From contig NZ_CALIBF010000053.1 of NCBI RefSeq assembly GCF_938045465.1, forward strand, positions 1 to 5,333: 5,333 nucleotides of DNA. Reading direction: 5' to 3'. The translations under genes and the position numbers were made by a program. Numbering within the stretch: position 1 is the stretch's first letter; each line of letters opens with the position of its first letter. A model generated the notes under the pieces. The model had not been told where the DNA came from. It saw only the letters and a list, made by a program, of their open reading frames with translations, and made no database searches. This DNA comes from an uncultured Campylobacter sp. Its GTDB lineage: Bacteria; Campylobacterota; Campylobacteria; Campylobacterales; Campylobacteraceae. Shown piece after piece: positions 1 through 5,333 of this stretch.

Positions 1-1
1 G

Positions 2-658
2 GAATACGAGTTCTCAATCGGTCTTAGGCTCACGCACTGGCTGCGCGCGCTTTGCATTACGATTTTGGTGATTACCGGATATTACATCGCCTTTGTTTTT
101 ACCGCGCCCGAGGTAAGTCCCGAGCCGGTGCTTTTCATGCAGGCTAAATTTAGATTCGTGCATCTGATCTTCGGCTTTGCGATGATCGGTGCGGCGATCT
201 TTAAAACCTATCTTTTCTTCTTCGATAAAAAGAGCAGAAAAGAGCTTTTAAGCATCAAGGATTTTTTTAGCCCGCGCGTCTGGATAGCTCAGATCAAATA
301 CTATATCTTTTTGGGCGAGCACCCGCATCTTCGCGGCGTTTACAATCCGCTACAGTTCATCTCCTATCTGGGCTTTTATCTAGTGCTGTTCGTAATCTGC
401 CTAACGGGTATGATCTTATATGTGCATGTCTATCACGAAGGGCTCGGCGGCGCGCTATACGGGCTCTTGCGCCCGCTGGAAGCGGCGATGGGCGGTCTAA
501 GCGAAGTGCGAATGATACATCATCTTTGCATGAATATCATCATAATCTTCGTACCGATCCACGTCTATATGGCGGTCTTTAACGCCGTCAAGGGCAGGGA
601 CGGCGCAATGGATGCGATCGTAAGCGGCTATAAATTTAAAAAGGAAGAGCACGCTTGA
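2..658 (+). CDS. hydC: HydC, cytochrome b membrane subunit of [NiFe]-hydrogenase (5' partial)
   Basis: This inner-membrane di-heme cytochrome b anchors the periplasmic hydrogenase HydAB and passes electrons from H2 to menaquinone. The frame is open from base 2, giving 218 residues; the true start lies upstream. Four hydrophobic segments are visible at about residues 14-33, 50-74, 119-140 and 171-193. Histidines at H12 (LTHW), H54 (FVHL), H173 and H187 have the spacings of Wolinella succinogenes heme ligands H25, H67, H186 and H200 (numbers from memory). H109 and N115 (HPHLRGVYNP) likewise match H122 and N128 of its menaquinone site. A constant offset of 13 means about 13 N-terminal residues are missing. 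An internal TTG at 65 would remove the first heme ligand and is not the start. The stop overlaps the hydD start by four bases, so the two are probably translationally coupled. Family call is sure; residue roles are inferred from the Wolinella protein. Confidence 0.94.
   Translation, partial: EYEFSIGLRLTHWLRALCITILVITGYYIAFVFTAPEVSPEPVLFMQAKFRFVHLIFGFAMIGAAIFKTYLFFFDKKSRKELLSIKDFFSPRVWIAQIKYYIFLGEHPHLRGVYNPLQFISYLGFYLVLFVICLTGMILYVHVYHEGLGGALYGLLRPLEAAMGGLSEVRMIHHLCMNIIIIFVPIHVYMAVFNAVKGRDGAMDAIVSGYKFKKEEHA
641..648 (+). promoter_or_regulatory. Ribosome binding site for hydD, inside the end of hydC
   Basis: AAGGAAGA lies in the last codons of hydC, about 7-9 bases before the TTG at 655. It supports TTG rather than the GTG at 661 as the hydD start. 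The TTGA overlap with the hydC stop suggests coupled translation. Confidence 0.6.
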
Positions 659-1533
659 GGGTGCTGGTACTGGGTATCGGCAACGTCATCTACGCGGACG
701 AGGGCATAGGCGTGCACTTCGTCCGCGCGCTCGCGCAGAACTATAAATTTTATCCTAAAGCTACCGCACGAAATTCTATGGCGGGCGAGAATTTTGCGGC
801 GCAGAATTTTATGCAAAATTCCGCCCAAGTATCTGCGATACAAAATTCTACCTCGCAAAATTCCACAGAGCGCGACTCCGATCAAAATTCTGCGGATGAA
901 AATTCTAACTCCGAGCGAAATTCCGCGGCAGTAAATTTAGACCGAAATTCTACTCCAGAACATTCCGCAAAGCAGAATTCAGCTTCAAATTCTACTTCGC
1001 AAAATTCCGTCATAAATTCCGCAGCGCAAAGCTATATCAATGCGGACTTTATCGCCGAAAATTCCGCCGCGCCGAGCAACAGCGCGGATCAGATCCGATT
1101 TATCGACGGCGGGACGCTAGCTAGCTTTTTGATGCCTACGATAGCGGAATTTGATGAAATTTTGCTCGTAGATTGCATAGACGCGGACGGCGCAAAGGGC
1201 GGCGAGGTGTATTTTTTCGACTACGACGCGATGCCTAAGCAGATCAGCTGGAGTGGCTCGGCGCACGAGGTCGAAATGCTTCAAACCCTGCAGATGATGG
1301 ATCTTTGCGGCGATCTGCCTCACGTTAAAATTCTGGCGGTCGTGCCGCGGCGCATCAAGGAGGCGAGCTTTAAGCTAAGCTCTGTGATATTAGAGTCCTC
1401 AAAAATCATGGAAAAAACGGCGCTTAAGTACCTATCGGATCTTGGTTTCGCGCATGAAAAAATCGCCGATCTTAGCGCCCAAGATATCGCGGATCGATTT
1501 GCAAAAAGGGGGCGAGATGATAGTAGCATATGA
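655..1533 (+). CDS. hydD: HydD, [NiFe]-hydrogenase maturation endopeptidase with a large Asn/Ser-rich insert
   Basis: This cytoplasmic protease of the HyaD/HybD/HycI family removes the C-terminal extension of the hydrogenase large subunit once Ni is in place. The N-terminus reads LGIGN..YADEGIG, followed by DGGTL at 151-155, LLVDCIDA at 170-177 and SGSAHE at 200-205. E16, D173 and H204 correspond to the Ni-sensing E16, D62 and H93 of E. coli HybD. The last two are both shifted by exactly 111 residues. The protein is 292 residues against about 160-180 for the family, and the excess is one block at about residues 36-146, between helix 1 and the next strand. That block is dominated by Asn-Ser pairs with Gln, Ala, Thr and Glu, with no hydrophobic core. 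No frameshift is needed to read through it. TTG start is chosen because it gives the family N-terminus (MRVLVLGIGN), has a good ribosome site, and overlaps hydC. It overlaps hydE by 17 bases. Confidence 0.94.
   Translation: MRVLVLGIGNVIYADEGIGVHFVRALAQNYKFYPKATARNSMAGENFAAQNFMQNSAQVSAIQNSTSQNSTERDSDQNSADENSNSERNSAAVNLDRNSTPEHSAKQNSASNSTSQNSVINSAAQSYINADFIAENSAAPSNSADQIRFIDGGTLASFLMPTIAEFDEILLVDCIDADGAKGGEVYFFDYDAMPKQISWSGSAHEVEMLQTLQMMDLCGDLPHVKILAVVPRRIKEASFKLSSVILESSKIMEKTALKYLSDLGFAHEKIADLSAQDIADRFAKRGRDDSSI
760..1092 (+). repeat. Low-complexity in-frame insert in hydD, built on degenerate NSxxxNS units
   Basis: About 333 bases encode residues 36-146 of HydD, absent from ordinary HyaD/HybD proteins. 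The DNA repeats the core AAATTC (sometimes GAATTC, GAATTT, AAATTT). Sixteen RAATTY hexamers start at 771, 789, 804, 816, 843, 858, 885, 900, 918, 933, 945, 975, 987, 1002, 1014 and 1059. Every one has the same codon phase, so AAT is an Asn codon followed by TCN (Ser) or TTN (Phe/Leu). Spacings are multiples of 3, most often 12 or 15 bases. One longer direct repeat, 843-864 and 987-1008, is 22 bases with one mismatch and encodes NSTSQNS both times. Other units are diverged, so this is not a fresh slippage product. Probably a disordered surface loop; boundaries are approximate. Confidence 0.85.
1507..1512 (+). promoter_or_regulatory. Ribosome binding site for hydE
   Basis: AGGGGG within the end of hydD lies 4 bases before the ATG at 1517. 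It favours this ATG over the upstream in-frame TTG at 1442, which would overlap hydD by 92 bases. Confidence 0.55.
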
Positions 1534-3154
1534 GTTTAACTACCTTAATGAAAACGCGATGATAGCGCACTTCTTGCTGTTTTATGCTCGCAAAAGCGCA
1601 CTTGAGTTTTGCCTAAAAAAAGAGGCGAGCTTAATAAGCCTTTTCGTGCGCGGCGGCGAGGATGAAATTTTAAAATTTAGCGACGAGGCGATGCCTCTGA
1701 TTCCAAACTCCATATTTTTGGCAAAATCCTCCGTACGCGTGGTGGACGAGGGCGGCGCCGAAGCGAAAGCGCTGAAATTTAACGGCACGTTTGAAGATAC
1801 CTCCTCGGGCGATATAAGTAAATTTTTAGAGGATGAAATTTCAAACGCCCATAGCGCGGCTAAATTTAATAACTTTACCCCGCGAGTGATGAAAGAATAC
1901 CTCGCTCACTCCGAGCCGTCTCAAAACGAATTCGGAGTAATAAGCGGTGCCAGCGTGCTTCATGAGGGAAAATTTGAGGCGGTAAACAGGGAGAATTTTG
2001 CCCGCTTACTAGAGTTTTGCCGCATAAACTTATTTCATGCTCAGCAGGTGCAGATTAAGCGCGGCGGCGCAACTTTCACGCTCAAAGCGGACGTGGATTT
2101 TAGCGCCGACTTTCTGATAGCTGCAGGAGTGGGCGCGCTGGATCGGATTTTTGTGAGCGACGAAAAGAGCAAAATCGCGCTCGCAGCCTTCGAAAAGCCG
2201 CTCATAAGCCTAAAAACCAATGCAATCTTTAGAAAAAATCACGAGGGCGCGCCTAAATTTTTTGACGTAAAGCTTGCGGGCGACATATTCGTGTTTGCGC
2301 TGGTGCGTGCTTTGACAAGCGACGGGATCTATTTTTTAAGCGCAAAATGCGAAAGCGCGGCGCAAAAATACCCTCTTTTTAAGGTCGCGCCGCTGCAAAA
2401 TGGCTTTTTGATCGTGCAAAACGAGGACTTTTTAAGCGACGCTGCAAGCTCATATCTAAAAAACTCAAAGGACAAAAACTCCGCTCTTTTTGCGCTTACG
2501 TGCCGTGAAAAAGGGCTTTTAGATGATCCCAAAAAACGGGTTTTGCGCTGCTTTTTGGGCGTGGGCGCGGATGATGAGATCGCAATTTATAGCGAAAGCT
2601 CCAAAAAAATTCTACTTAAATTCGATCTGCCGCGCAGCTTTGACGAGCTTAAAGCTAAAATTTGCGCGGATGAGACGGGCGCGAAACTGCTTGAAAATTT
2701 CAACGCCAAATTTAACGTAGACGCCGCAAAAATCGATGAAATTCTAAAAAGCGCAAATGCGGGATTTTACGGTATCTTTAGTGTGGCTGCACAGCTTATC
2801 TGGGGGCGCGATGCGGAATTTTTGACGGCGGCTGCGGAGGATTTTACGGGCGGCAAAGGGGTGCGGCTTGATTTTTGCACGGACGAGCGCGGCTGCGTGC
2901 GAGTGGATAAAATTTTGCGTTCGGCGATGAGCTATGCGCTCGCAGGAGCCAATGAAAAGCTGTTTGCGTTCGGATTTTTCGATAGTTTGGGCTACTTTTT
3001 AAGCGATCTGGCGGATGAGCGCAGGGGAGACTTTGACGTTTTGGTCTTCGGCGGCGCGATGTTTAGCGGACGTAAATTCGCGGATTTAATGCTTAAGCTT
3101 TGCAAAAATTTTGACGCGAGCTTTAGCGACAGCTTCGCGCTTCAAGCTCGATAG
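1517..3154 (+). CDS. hydE: HydE-type hydrogenase accessory protein with a HypF/Kae1-like C-terminal region
   Basis: The protein has 545 residues, no signal peptide and no membrane segment, so it is probably cytoplasmic. It occupies the hydE position that follows hydD in Wolinella and Helicobacter pylori hyd operons; the name does not mean the radical-SAM HydE, and no CxxxCxxC cluster is present. The C-terminal third resembles the end of HypF. It has NAGFYGIFSVAAQLIWG near 414-430, where HypF has a Gly/Arg-Leu-Phe-Asp-Ala segment, and a long helical stretch follows. Then comes VLVFGGAMFSGRKF at 508-521, matching the HypF pattern (V.LSGGVFqNr.L). The Kae1 metal motif (HHxAH) is not seen, so this domain is probably not catalytic in the same way. 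The part at about 40-76 (FVRGGEDEILKF, then LIPNSIFL) has a strand-helix-strand look vaguely like an acylphosphatase half. A role as HypF-like assembly helper or scaffold is inference. The start at 1517 has a ribosome site and overlaps hydD by 17 bases. It carries no Asn/Ser insert. Confidence 0.78.
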   Translation: MIVAYEFNYLNENAMIAHFLLFYARKSALEFCLKKEASLISLFVRGGEDEILKFSDEAMPLIPNSIFLAKSSVRVVDEGGAEAKALKFNGTFEDTSSGDISKFLEDEISNAHSAAKFNNFTPRVMKEYLAHSEPSQNEFGVISGASVLHEGKFEAVNRENFARLLEFCRINLFHAQQVQIKRGGATFTLKADVDFSADFLIAAGVGALDRIFVSDEKSKIALAAFEKPLISLKTNAIFRKNHEGAPKFFDVKLAGDIFVFALVRALTSDGIYFLSAKCESAAQKYPLFKVAPLQNGFLIVQNEDFLSDAASSYLKNSKDKNSALFALTCREKGLLDDPKKRVLRCFLGVGADDEIAIYSESSKKILLKFDLPRSFDELKAKICADETGAKLLENFNAKFNVDAAKIDEILKSANAGFYGIFSVAAQLIWGRDAEFLTAAAEDFTGGKGVRLDFCTDERGCVRVDKILRSAMSYALAGANEKLFAFGFFDSLGYFLSDLADERRGDFDVLVFGGAMFSGRKFADLMLKLCKNFDASFSDSFALQAR

Positions 3155-3214
3155 ATTGGGCATATATGCGAATTTTCGGCAAGGCTTCAAAACCTTATCC
3201 GCAAAACAAGCGAG

Positions 3215-3445
3215 TTGCGCGGACATTGCGGTGCCGATAGCTGCGTCATGCTGGTAAGCTTAGCGCAAACGAGATTGCGCGAAATTTCAAAAAAAGCGGC
3301 AAAGGGCGCGGAAACGAAAGAACAAATTTTATTAAATTTAGAGCACATTTTGCAGCGTTCGGTACGTTTTATCCGCCCGCTGCGAGCGCAACTTGCTTGC
3401 AAAACAGCTCCTACACCGCGCAAATTTATGAAAGCACATACATGA
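3215..3445 (+). CDS. Possible small protein between hydE and hypF (unrecognised)
   Basis: The reading frame is the hydE frame. It stays open from the base after the hydE TAG (3155) to a TGA at 3443-3445, whose preceding A makes an ATGA overlap with the hypF start. Possible starts are TTG 3215 (76 residues) and ATG 3248 (65 residues); neither has a convincing ribosome site. The predicted product is basic and helical, with IREISKK-like and EQILLNLEHILQRS-type amphipathic stretches, and has three Cys in its first half or so (counting from 3215). I do not recognise a family. Alternatives: a conserved small gene coupled to hypF, a former C-terminal extension of HydE cut off by an amber codon, or a chance open frame. 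The hypF frame is also open here from 3241, which weakens the coding argument. Otherwise I see no RNA gene or clear terminator in 3155-3441. Confidence 0.25.
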   Translation: MRGHCGADSCVMLVSLAQTRLREISKKAAKGAETKEQILLNLEHILQRSVRFIRPLRAQLACKTAPTPRKFMKAHT

Positions 3446-5333
3446 AAGCGGCTAAATTTGAGGTTTTCGGAGCAGTGCAGGGGGTCGGGTTTCGCCCGTT
3501 CGTCTACAAGCTCGCCGTGGATTTGGGGCTAAAAGGCGAGGTTTATAACGACGGCGAGGGCGTTAAAATCATCGTTTGTGCAGACCTTTCCGAGCCGCAA
3601 AAAGGCTCGATTGATAAAAATTCCGCCCCTTTAAATTTAGATGAGCCGAATTCTAACGAAATTCAAGCACAGAAAGTATCGTCATCAGCCGCTCGGTCTT
3701 TAAATTCTGCCGAGTCGGATTCTAACAAGGCCACGAACTCATCACGAAATTTTGCAAGTTCAAATTTAAACGAGAGTTCCTTTTCGCCGCAGAGCACACC
3801 GAACTCGCCAAATGATTTGACCGGCTCGTCGCGCGATTTATTGAATGATTTAGCAAGCCTGCCTGATTTAGATTTAACGAGCTTGCCGCATGATTTGACG
3901 AGCGATTCGCAAGCCACAGCGAGCGAGAAATTTTTACCAAAATTATTCGAGATCGATCTAAACGAGCAGGGCTCCATTTTTCCCACTTCGTCGGATCAAA
4001 ATTTCATCGTGCAAAATTCGTCGCAGCAGCGCGATATGTCGCAGAATGAATCGCCGCAAGGCTTGCAAGATGTGAAAGAGGACTTGCAGGACTTTAAACA
4101 CGATTCACAAAGTGTCGAGCAAGATCTGCGCGAAGAAGAAATTTTAAAAATTTTCGAACAGCGCCTTCGCAGCGAGGCGCCGCCGCTTTGCCGAATCGAT
4201 AGGATCATCCGCACAGATATTAATACACAAGATTTTGCGCAAAATTTTACTGATTTTAAGATCACTCAATCCAAAGAGGGACGTAAATTTAACCCAATTT
4301 TGCCAGATTTTGCGATCTGCGATCAGTGCAAAAAAGAGTTTTACGACCCGCAAAATCCGCGCTTCCACTATCCTTTTATCAACTGTACCGATTGCGGCCC
4401 GCGCCTTAGCATCATCGCCGCGCTGCCGTATGACCGCGCAAACACCACGATGAGGGCATTTGAGATGTGCGAGTTCTGCCGCGGCGAATACACGGACCCG
4501 CTCACGCGCCGCTATCACGCCGAGCCGATCTCCTGCCCGCACTGTGGCCCGCAGCTGTTTTTATGTGGCGCGGACGGCGAAATTTTATCAAGCGGCGAGG
4601 AGGCGATAGCGCGCACGGCGGAGCTTTTGCGGCGTGGACAGATCGGCGCGATCAAAGGTATGGGCGGCTTTCACATCGTCTGCGATGCGACGAACGAGCG
4701 CGCGGTACGCATGCTGCGAACGCTCAAAAAGCGCCCGAGCAAGCCTTTTGCGATCATGTGTCGCGACGCAGCGCAAGCAGGGCGCGCAGCGAACCTAAGC
4801 GCAGAAGAGGAGGCGCTGATAGACTGTAACGTCAAGCCGATCGTGATTTTAAAAAAGCGTGAATTTGTTTGGCGCACAGAGGCCGGCTTTGCGGCTGATT
4901 TCGGTACGCAAAATTTAAAGGCGCGAGGCGAAAATTCTATATCGCCGAAATTTGCTGGCAATCCAGAGGATTTGGCGCAAGAGCAGGACTCTGCGTTACG
5001 AAATTTACGCAATTTAGCGGCACAAAATTTTAGCGCGCAAAATATTGGAGTTTGCGCGGAGCAGGGCAGATCGCAGAATGCGCAAATTTTCAGCAAAACG
5101 GCGCGCCGTAATTTCGCCTGCGATACGCTAGCAGCAGACGACTCGCAGTGTGCGGCAAACGAGCTAGAGCGCGCATACGATGGGTCTGATTTACAGTGCG
5201 CGGCTAAAAATTTGAGCTCGCTGCAAGCAAAAGGCGGGCTAGAGCTGCGACATACAACCAATAATTTAAATTTGCAACCCGCAGTGGATAGCCAAGACTT
5301 GCGATGCGCGGCGAATGAGCCTGATTCTCGGCT
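3442..5333 (+). CDS. hypF: HypF, carbamoyltransferase for [NiFe]-hydrogenase cyanide ligands (3' partial), with two large inserts
   Basis: HypF uses carbamoyl phosphate and ATP to load a carbamoyl group on the C-terminal Cys of HypE, later dehydrated to the CN ligand of the Ni-Fe centre. The frame is open from ATG 3442 to the window edge (630 codons). Domains in order: acylphosphatase half with VQGVGFRPF (R18) and VYND (N36); about 186 extra residues at 47-232; the rest of that domain (ILKIFEQRLRSEAPPLCRID, 234-253). Two zinc fingers follow: C293, C296, C315, C318 and C343, C346, C365, C368, each CX2C-X18-CX2C. The YrdC-like nucleotide-binding part has KGMGGFHIVCDA at 405-416, KKRPSKPF at 429-436 and PIVIL at 466-470. 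From about residue 476 a second low-complexity insert runs off the window, so the rest of the YrdC-like region and the Kae1-like domain must lie beyond. All visible catalytic and zinc residues are kept. ATG 3442 gives the family N-terminus, but its ribosome site is weak (GAAAG at 3430-3434). The normal length is about 750 residues; this one must be well over 1000 if complete. Confidence 0.95.
   Translation, partial: MKAAKFEVFGAVQGVGFRPFVYKLAVDLGLKGEVYNDGEGVKIIVCADLSEPQKGSIDKNSAPLNLDEPNSNEIQAQKVSSSAARSLNSAESDSNKATNSSRNFASSNLNESSFSPQSTPNSPNDLTGSSRDLLNDLASLPDLDLTSLPHDLTSDSQATASEKFLPKLFEIDLNEQGSIFPTSSDQNFIVQNSSQQRDMSQNESPQGLQDVKEDLQDFKHDSQSVEQDLREEEILKIFEQRLRSEAPPLCRIDRIIRTDINTQDFAQNFTDFKITQSKEGRKFNPILPDFAICDQCKKEFYDPQNPRFHYPFINCTDCGPRLSIIAALPYDRANTTMRAFEMCEFCRGEYTDPLTRRYHAEPISCPHCGPQLFLCGADGEILSSGEEAIARTAELLRRGQIGAIKGMGGFHIVCDATNERAVRMLRTLKKRPSKPFAIMCRDAAQAGRAANLSAEEEALIDCNVKPIVILKKREFVWRTEAGFAADFGTQNLKARGENSISPKFAGNPEDLAQEQDSALRNLRNLAAQNFSAQNIGVCAEQGRSQNAQIFSKTARRNFACDTLAADDSQCAANELERAYDGSDLQCAAKNLSSLQAKGGLELRHTTNNLNLQPAVDSQDLRCAANEPDSR
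3580..4137 (+). repeat. Low-complexity insert in the HypF acylphosphatase domain, three compositional blocks
   Basis: About 186 extra residues replace the short loop between the third strand (KIIV) and second helix (ILKIFEQ) of the acylphosphatase fold. Three blocks can be told apart. About 3607-3780 is Asn/Ser-rich like the hydD insert, with RAATTY at 3618, 3633, 3648, 3659, 3702, 3747 and 3762. About 3811-3906 repeats Asp-Leu. About 3994-4137 is Gln/Asp/Glu/Ser-rich (LQDVKEDLQDFKHD), with further RAATTY at 3999 and 4014. No stop or frameshift interrupts it. Boundaries are judged from family pattern and are approximate. Confidence 0.82.
3811..3906 (+). repeat. Degenerate Asp-Leu tandem repeat (GATTTR units) within hypF
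   Basis: GATTTA or GATTTG occurs six times in the same phase, at 3814, 3835, 3847, 3865, 3871 and 3892, each coding Asp-Leu. The stretches beginning at 3847 (GATTTAGCAAGCCTGCCT) and 3871 (GATTTAACGAGCTTGCCG) are near-copies, and 3892 begins a third partial copy. The protein pattern is roughly (N/P/H)DL(T/A)SLP. This composition differs from the Asn/Ser block next to it, so the insert looks like a mosaic. Confidence 0.7.
4867..5333 (+). repeat. Second low-complexity insert in HypF, after the PIVIL strand, open at the window edge
   Basis: From about residue 476 the sequence no longer follows HypF; the expected return (an Asp-Asp-Ile-Ala-Pro-like segment and LPY/LPA..PLH motif) is not reached in the remaining 155 codons. 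It has Asn-rich pairs NL, NF and NS with RAATTY at 4911, 4932, 4948, 5001, 5025, 5084, 5208 and 5268. A different repeat lies in the last part: DSQCAANE at 5140-5163, DLQCAAKN at 5188-5211 and DLRCAANE at 5296-5319. There is no stop. The end of the insert is not in the window. Confidence 0.78.

Noticed and set aside
65..67. Internal TTG as the start of hydC
   Set aside because: The frame is open and family-like upstream to base 2, including the first heme-ligand His (LTHW), so the gene simply starts outside the window.
940..954. PglB N-glycosylation sequon (D-R-N-S-T) in the HydD insert
   Set aside because: Only one full D/E-x-N-x-S/T sequon was found despite many Asn-Ser pairs, and HydD is cytoplasmic, so glycosylation by the periplasmic system is not expected.
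771..1064. CRISPR-like or intergenic repeat array
   Set aside because: Units are short, degenerate and irregularly spaced by multiples of three inside an intact reading frame; there are no unique spacers of constant length.
1442..1516. Upstream TTG start for hydE adding 25 residues
   Set aside because: It would overlap hydD by 92 bases, has no better ribosome site, and ATG 1517 has AGGGGG just upstream.
3320..3350. AT-rich stretch as a promoter for hypF
   Set aside because: There is no clear -10/-35 pair; AAATTT-type runs are common throughout this DNA, so the composition alone is not evidence.
3375..3405. Weak inverted repeat (GCGAGC...GCTTGC) as a terminator
   Set aside because: The stem has a mismatch and no following T-run, so an intrinsic terminator is not supported.
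4671..5261. 196-residue open frame on the minus strand
   Set aside because: It lies opposite hypF, whose domains and zinc fingers are certain, and the product is a Ser/Ala/Cys-rich mirror of the low-complexity coding strand. The same holds for the minus-strand frames at 3663-3986, 3996-4265 and 4144-4542.
3442..5333. hypF as a pseudogene because of its odd length
   Set aside because: The frame is uninterrupted through both inserts and all expected active-site and zinc residues seen in the window are kept.

Overview
The window is a stretch of a membrane-bound [NiFe]-hydrogenase locus from an epsilonproteobacterium, most likely a Campylobacter species of moderate GC content. C. gracilis or an oral relative such as C. 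showae or C. rectus would fit, but the species is inference. Gene order, protein motifs and the frequent in-frame AAATTT/AAATTC hexamers point this way. All genes are on the + strand.

Layout. 2-658: the 3' part of hydC, the di-heme cytochrome b anchor and menaquinone-reducing subunit; about 13 N-terminal codons lie outside. 655-1533: hydD, the hydrogenase maturation endopeptidase, starting at a TTG that overlaps the hydC stop. 1517-3154: hydE, an accessory protein of the Helicobacter/Wolinella/Campylobacter hyd operons, not the radical-SAM HydE of [FeFe] hydrogenases. Its C-terminal part reads like a degenerate HypF/Kae1-type domain. 3155-3441: a short region with no recognised gene. It is open in the hydE frame and ends in an ATGA overlap with hypF, so a small protein is possible. 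3442 to the right edge: hypF, the carbamoyltransferase that makes the CN ligands of the Ni-Fe site, still open at the window end.

How they work together. HydC takes electrons from the small subunit (hydA, hydB upstream, outside the window) to menaquinone. HypF starts synthesis of the cyanide ligands, and HydD clips the large subunit after Ni insertion. HydE is probably a system-specific assembly helper.

The most unusual feature is a set of large, in-frame, low-complexity insertions in otherwise well conserved maturation enzymes. HydD carries a net 111-residue Asn-Ser-rich insert, measured by spacing to E. coli HybD catalytic residues. HypF carries about 186 residues inside its acylphosphatase domain, and a third insert of at least 155 residues after its YrdC-like domain. 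All sit in predicted surface loops and leave catalytic and zinc-binding residues intact. The inserts are dense in the hexamer RAATTY: 16 sites in 333 bp in hydD, all in one codon phase, against 2 in 656 bp of hydC. RAATTY is the sequence methylated by CtsM in C. jejuni, where methylation marks DNA for natural transformation. This raises the idea that the inserts are protein-tolerated carriers of a DNA-level signal. hydC and hydE lack such inserts.
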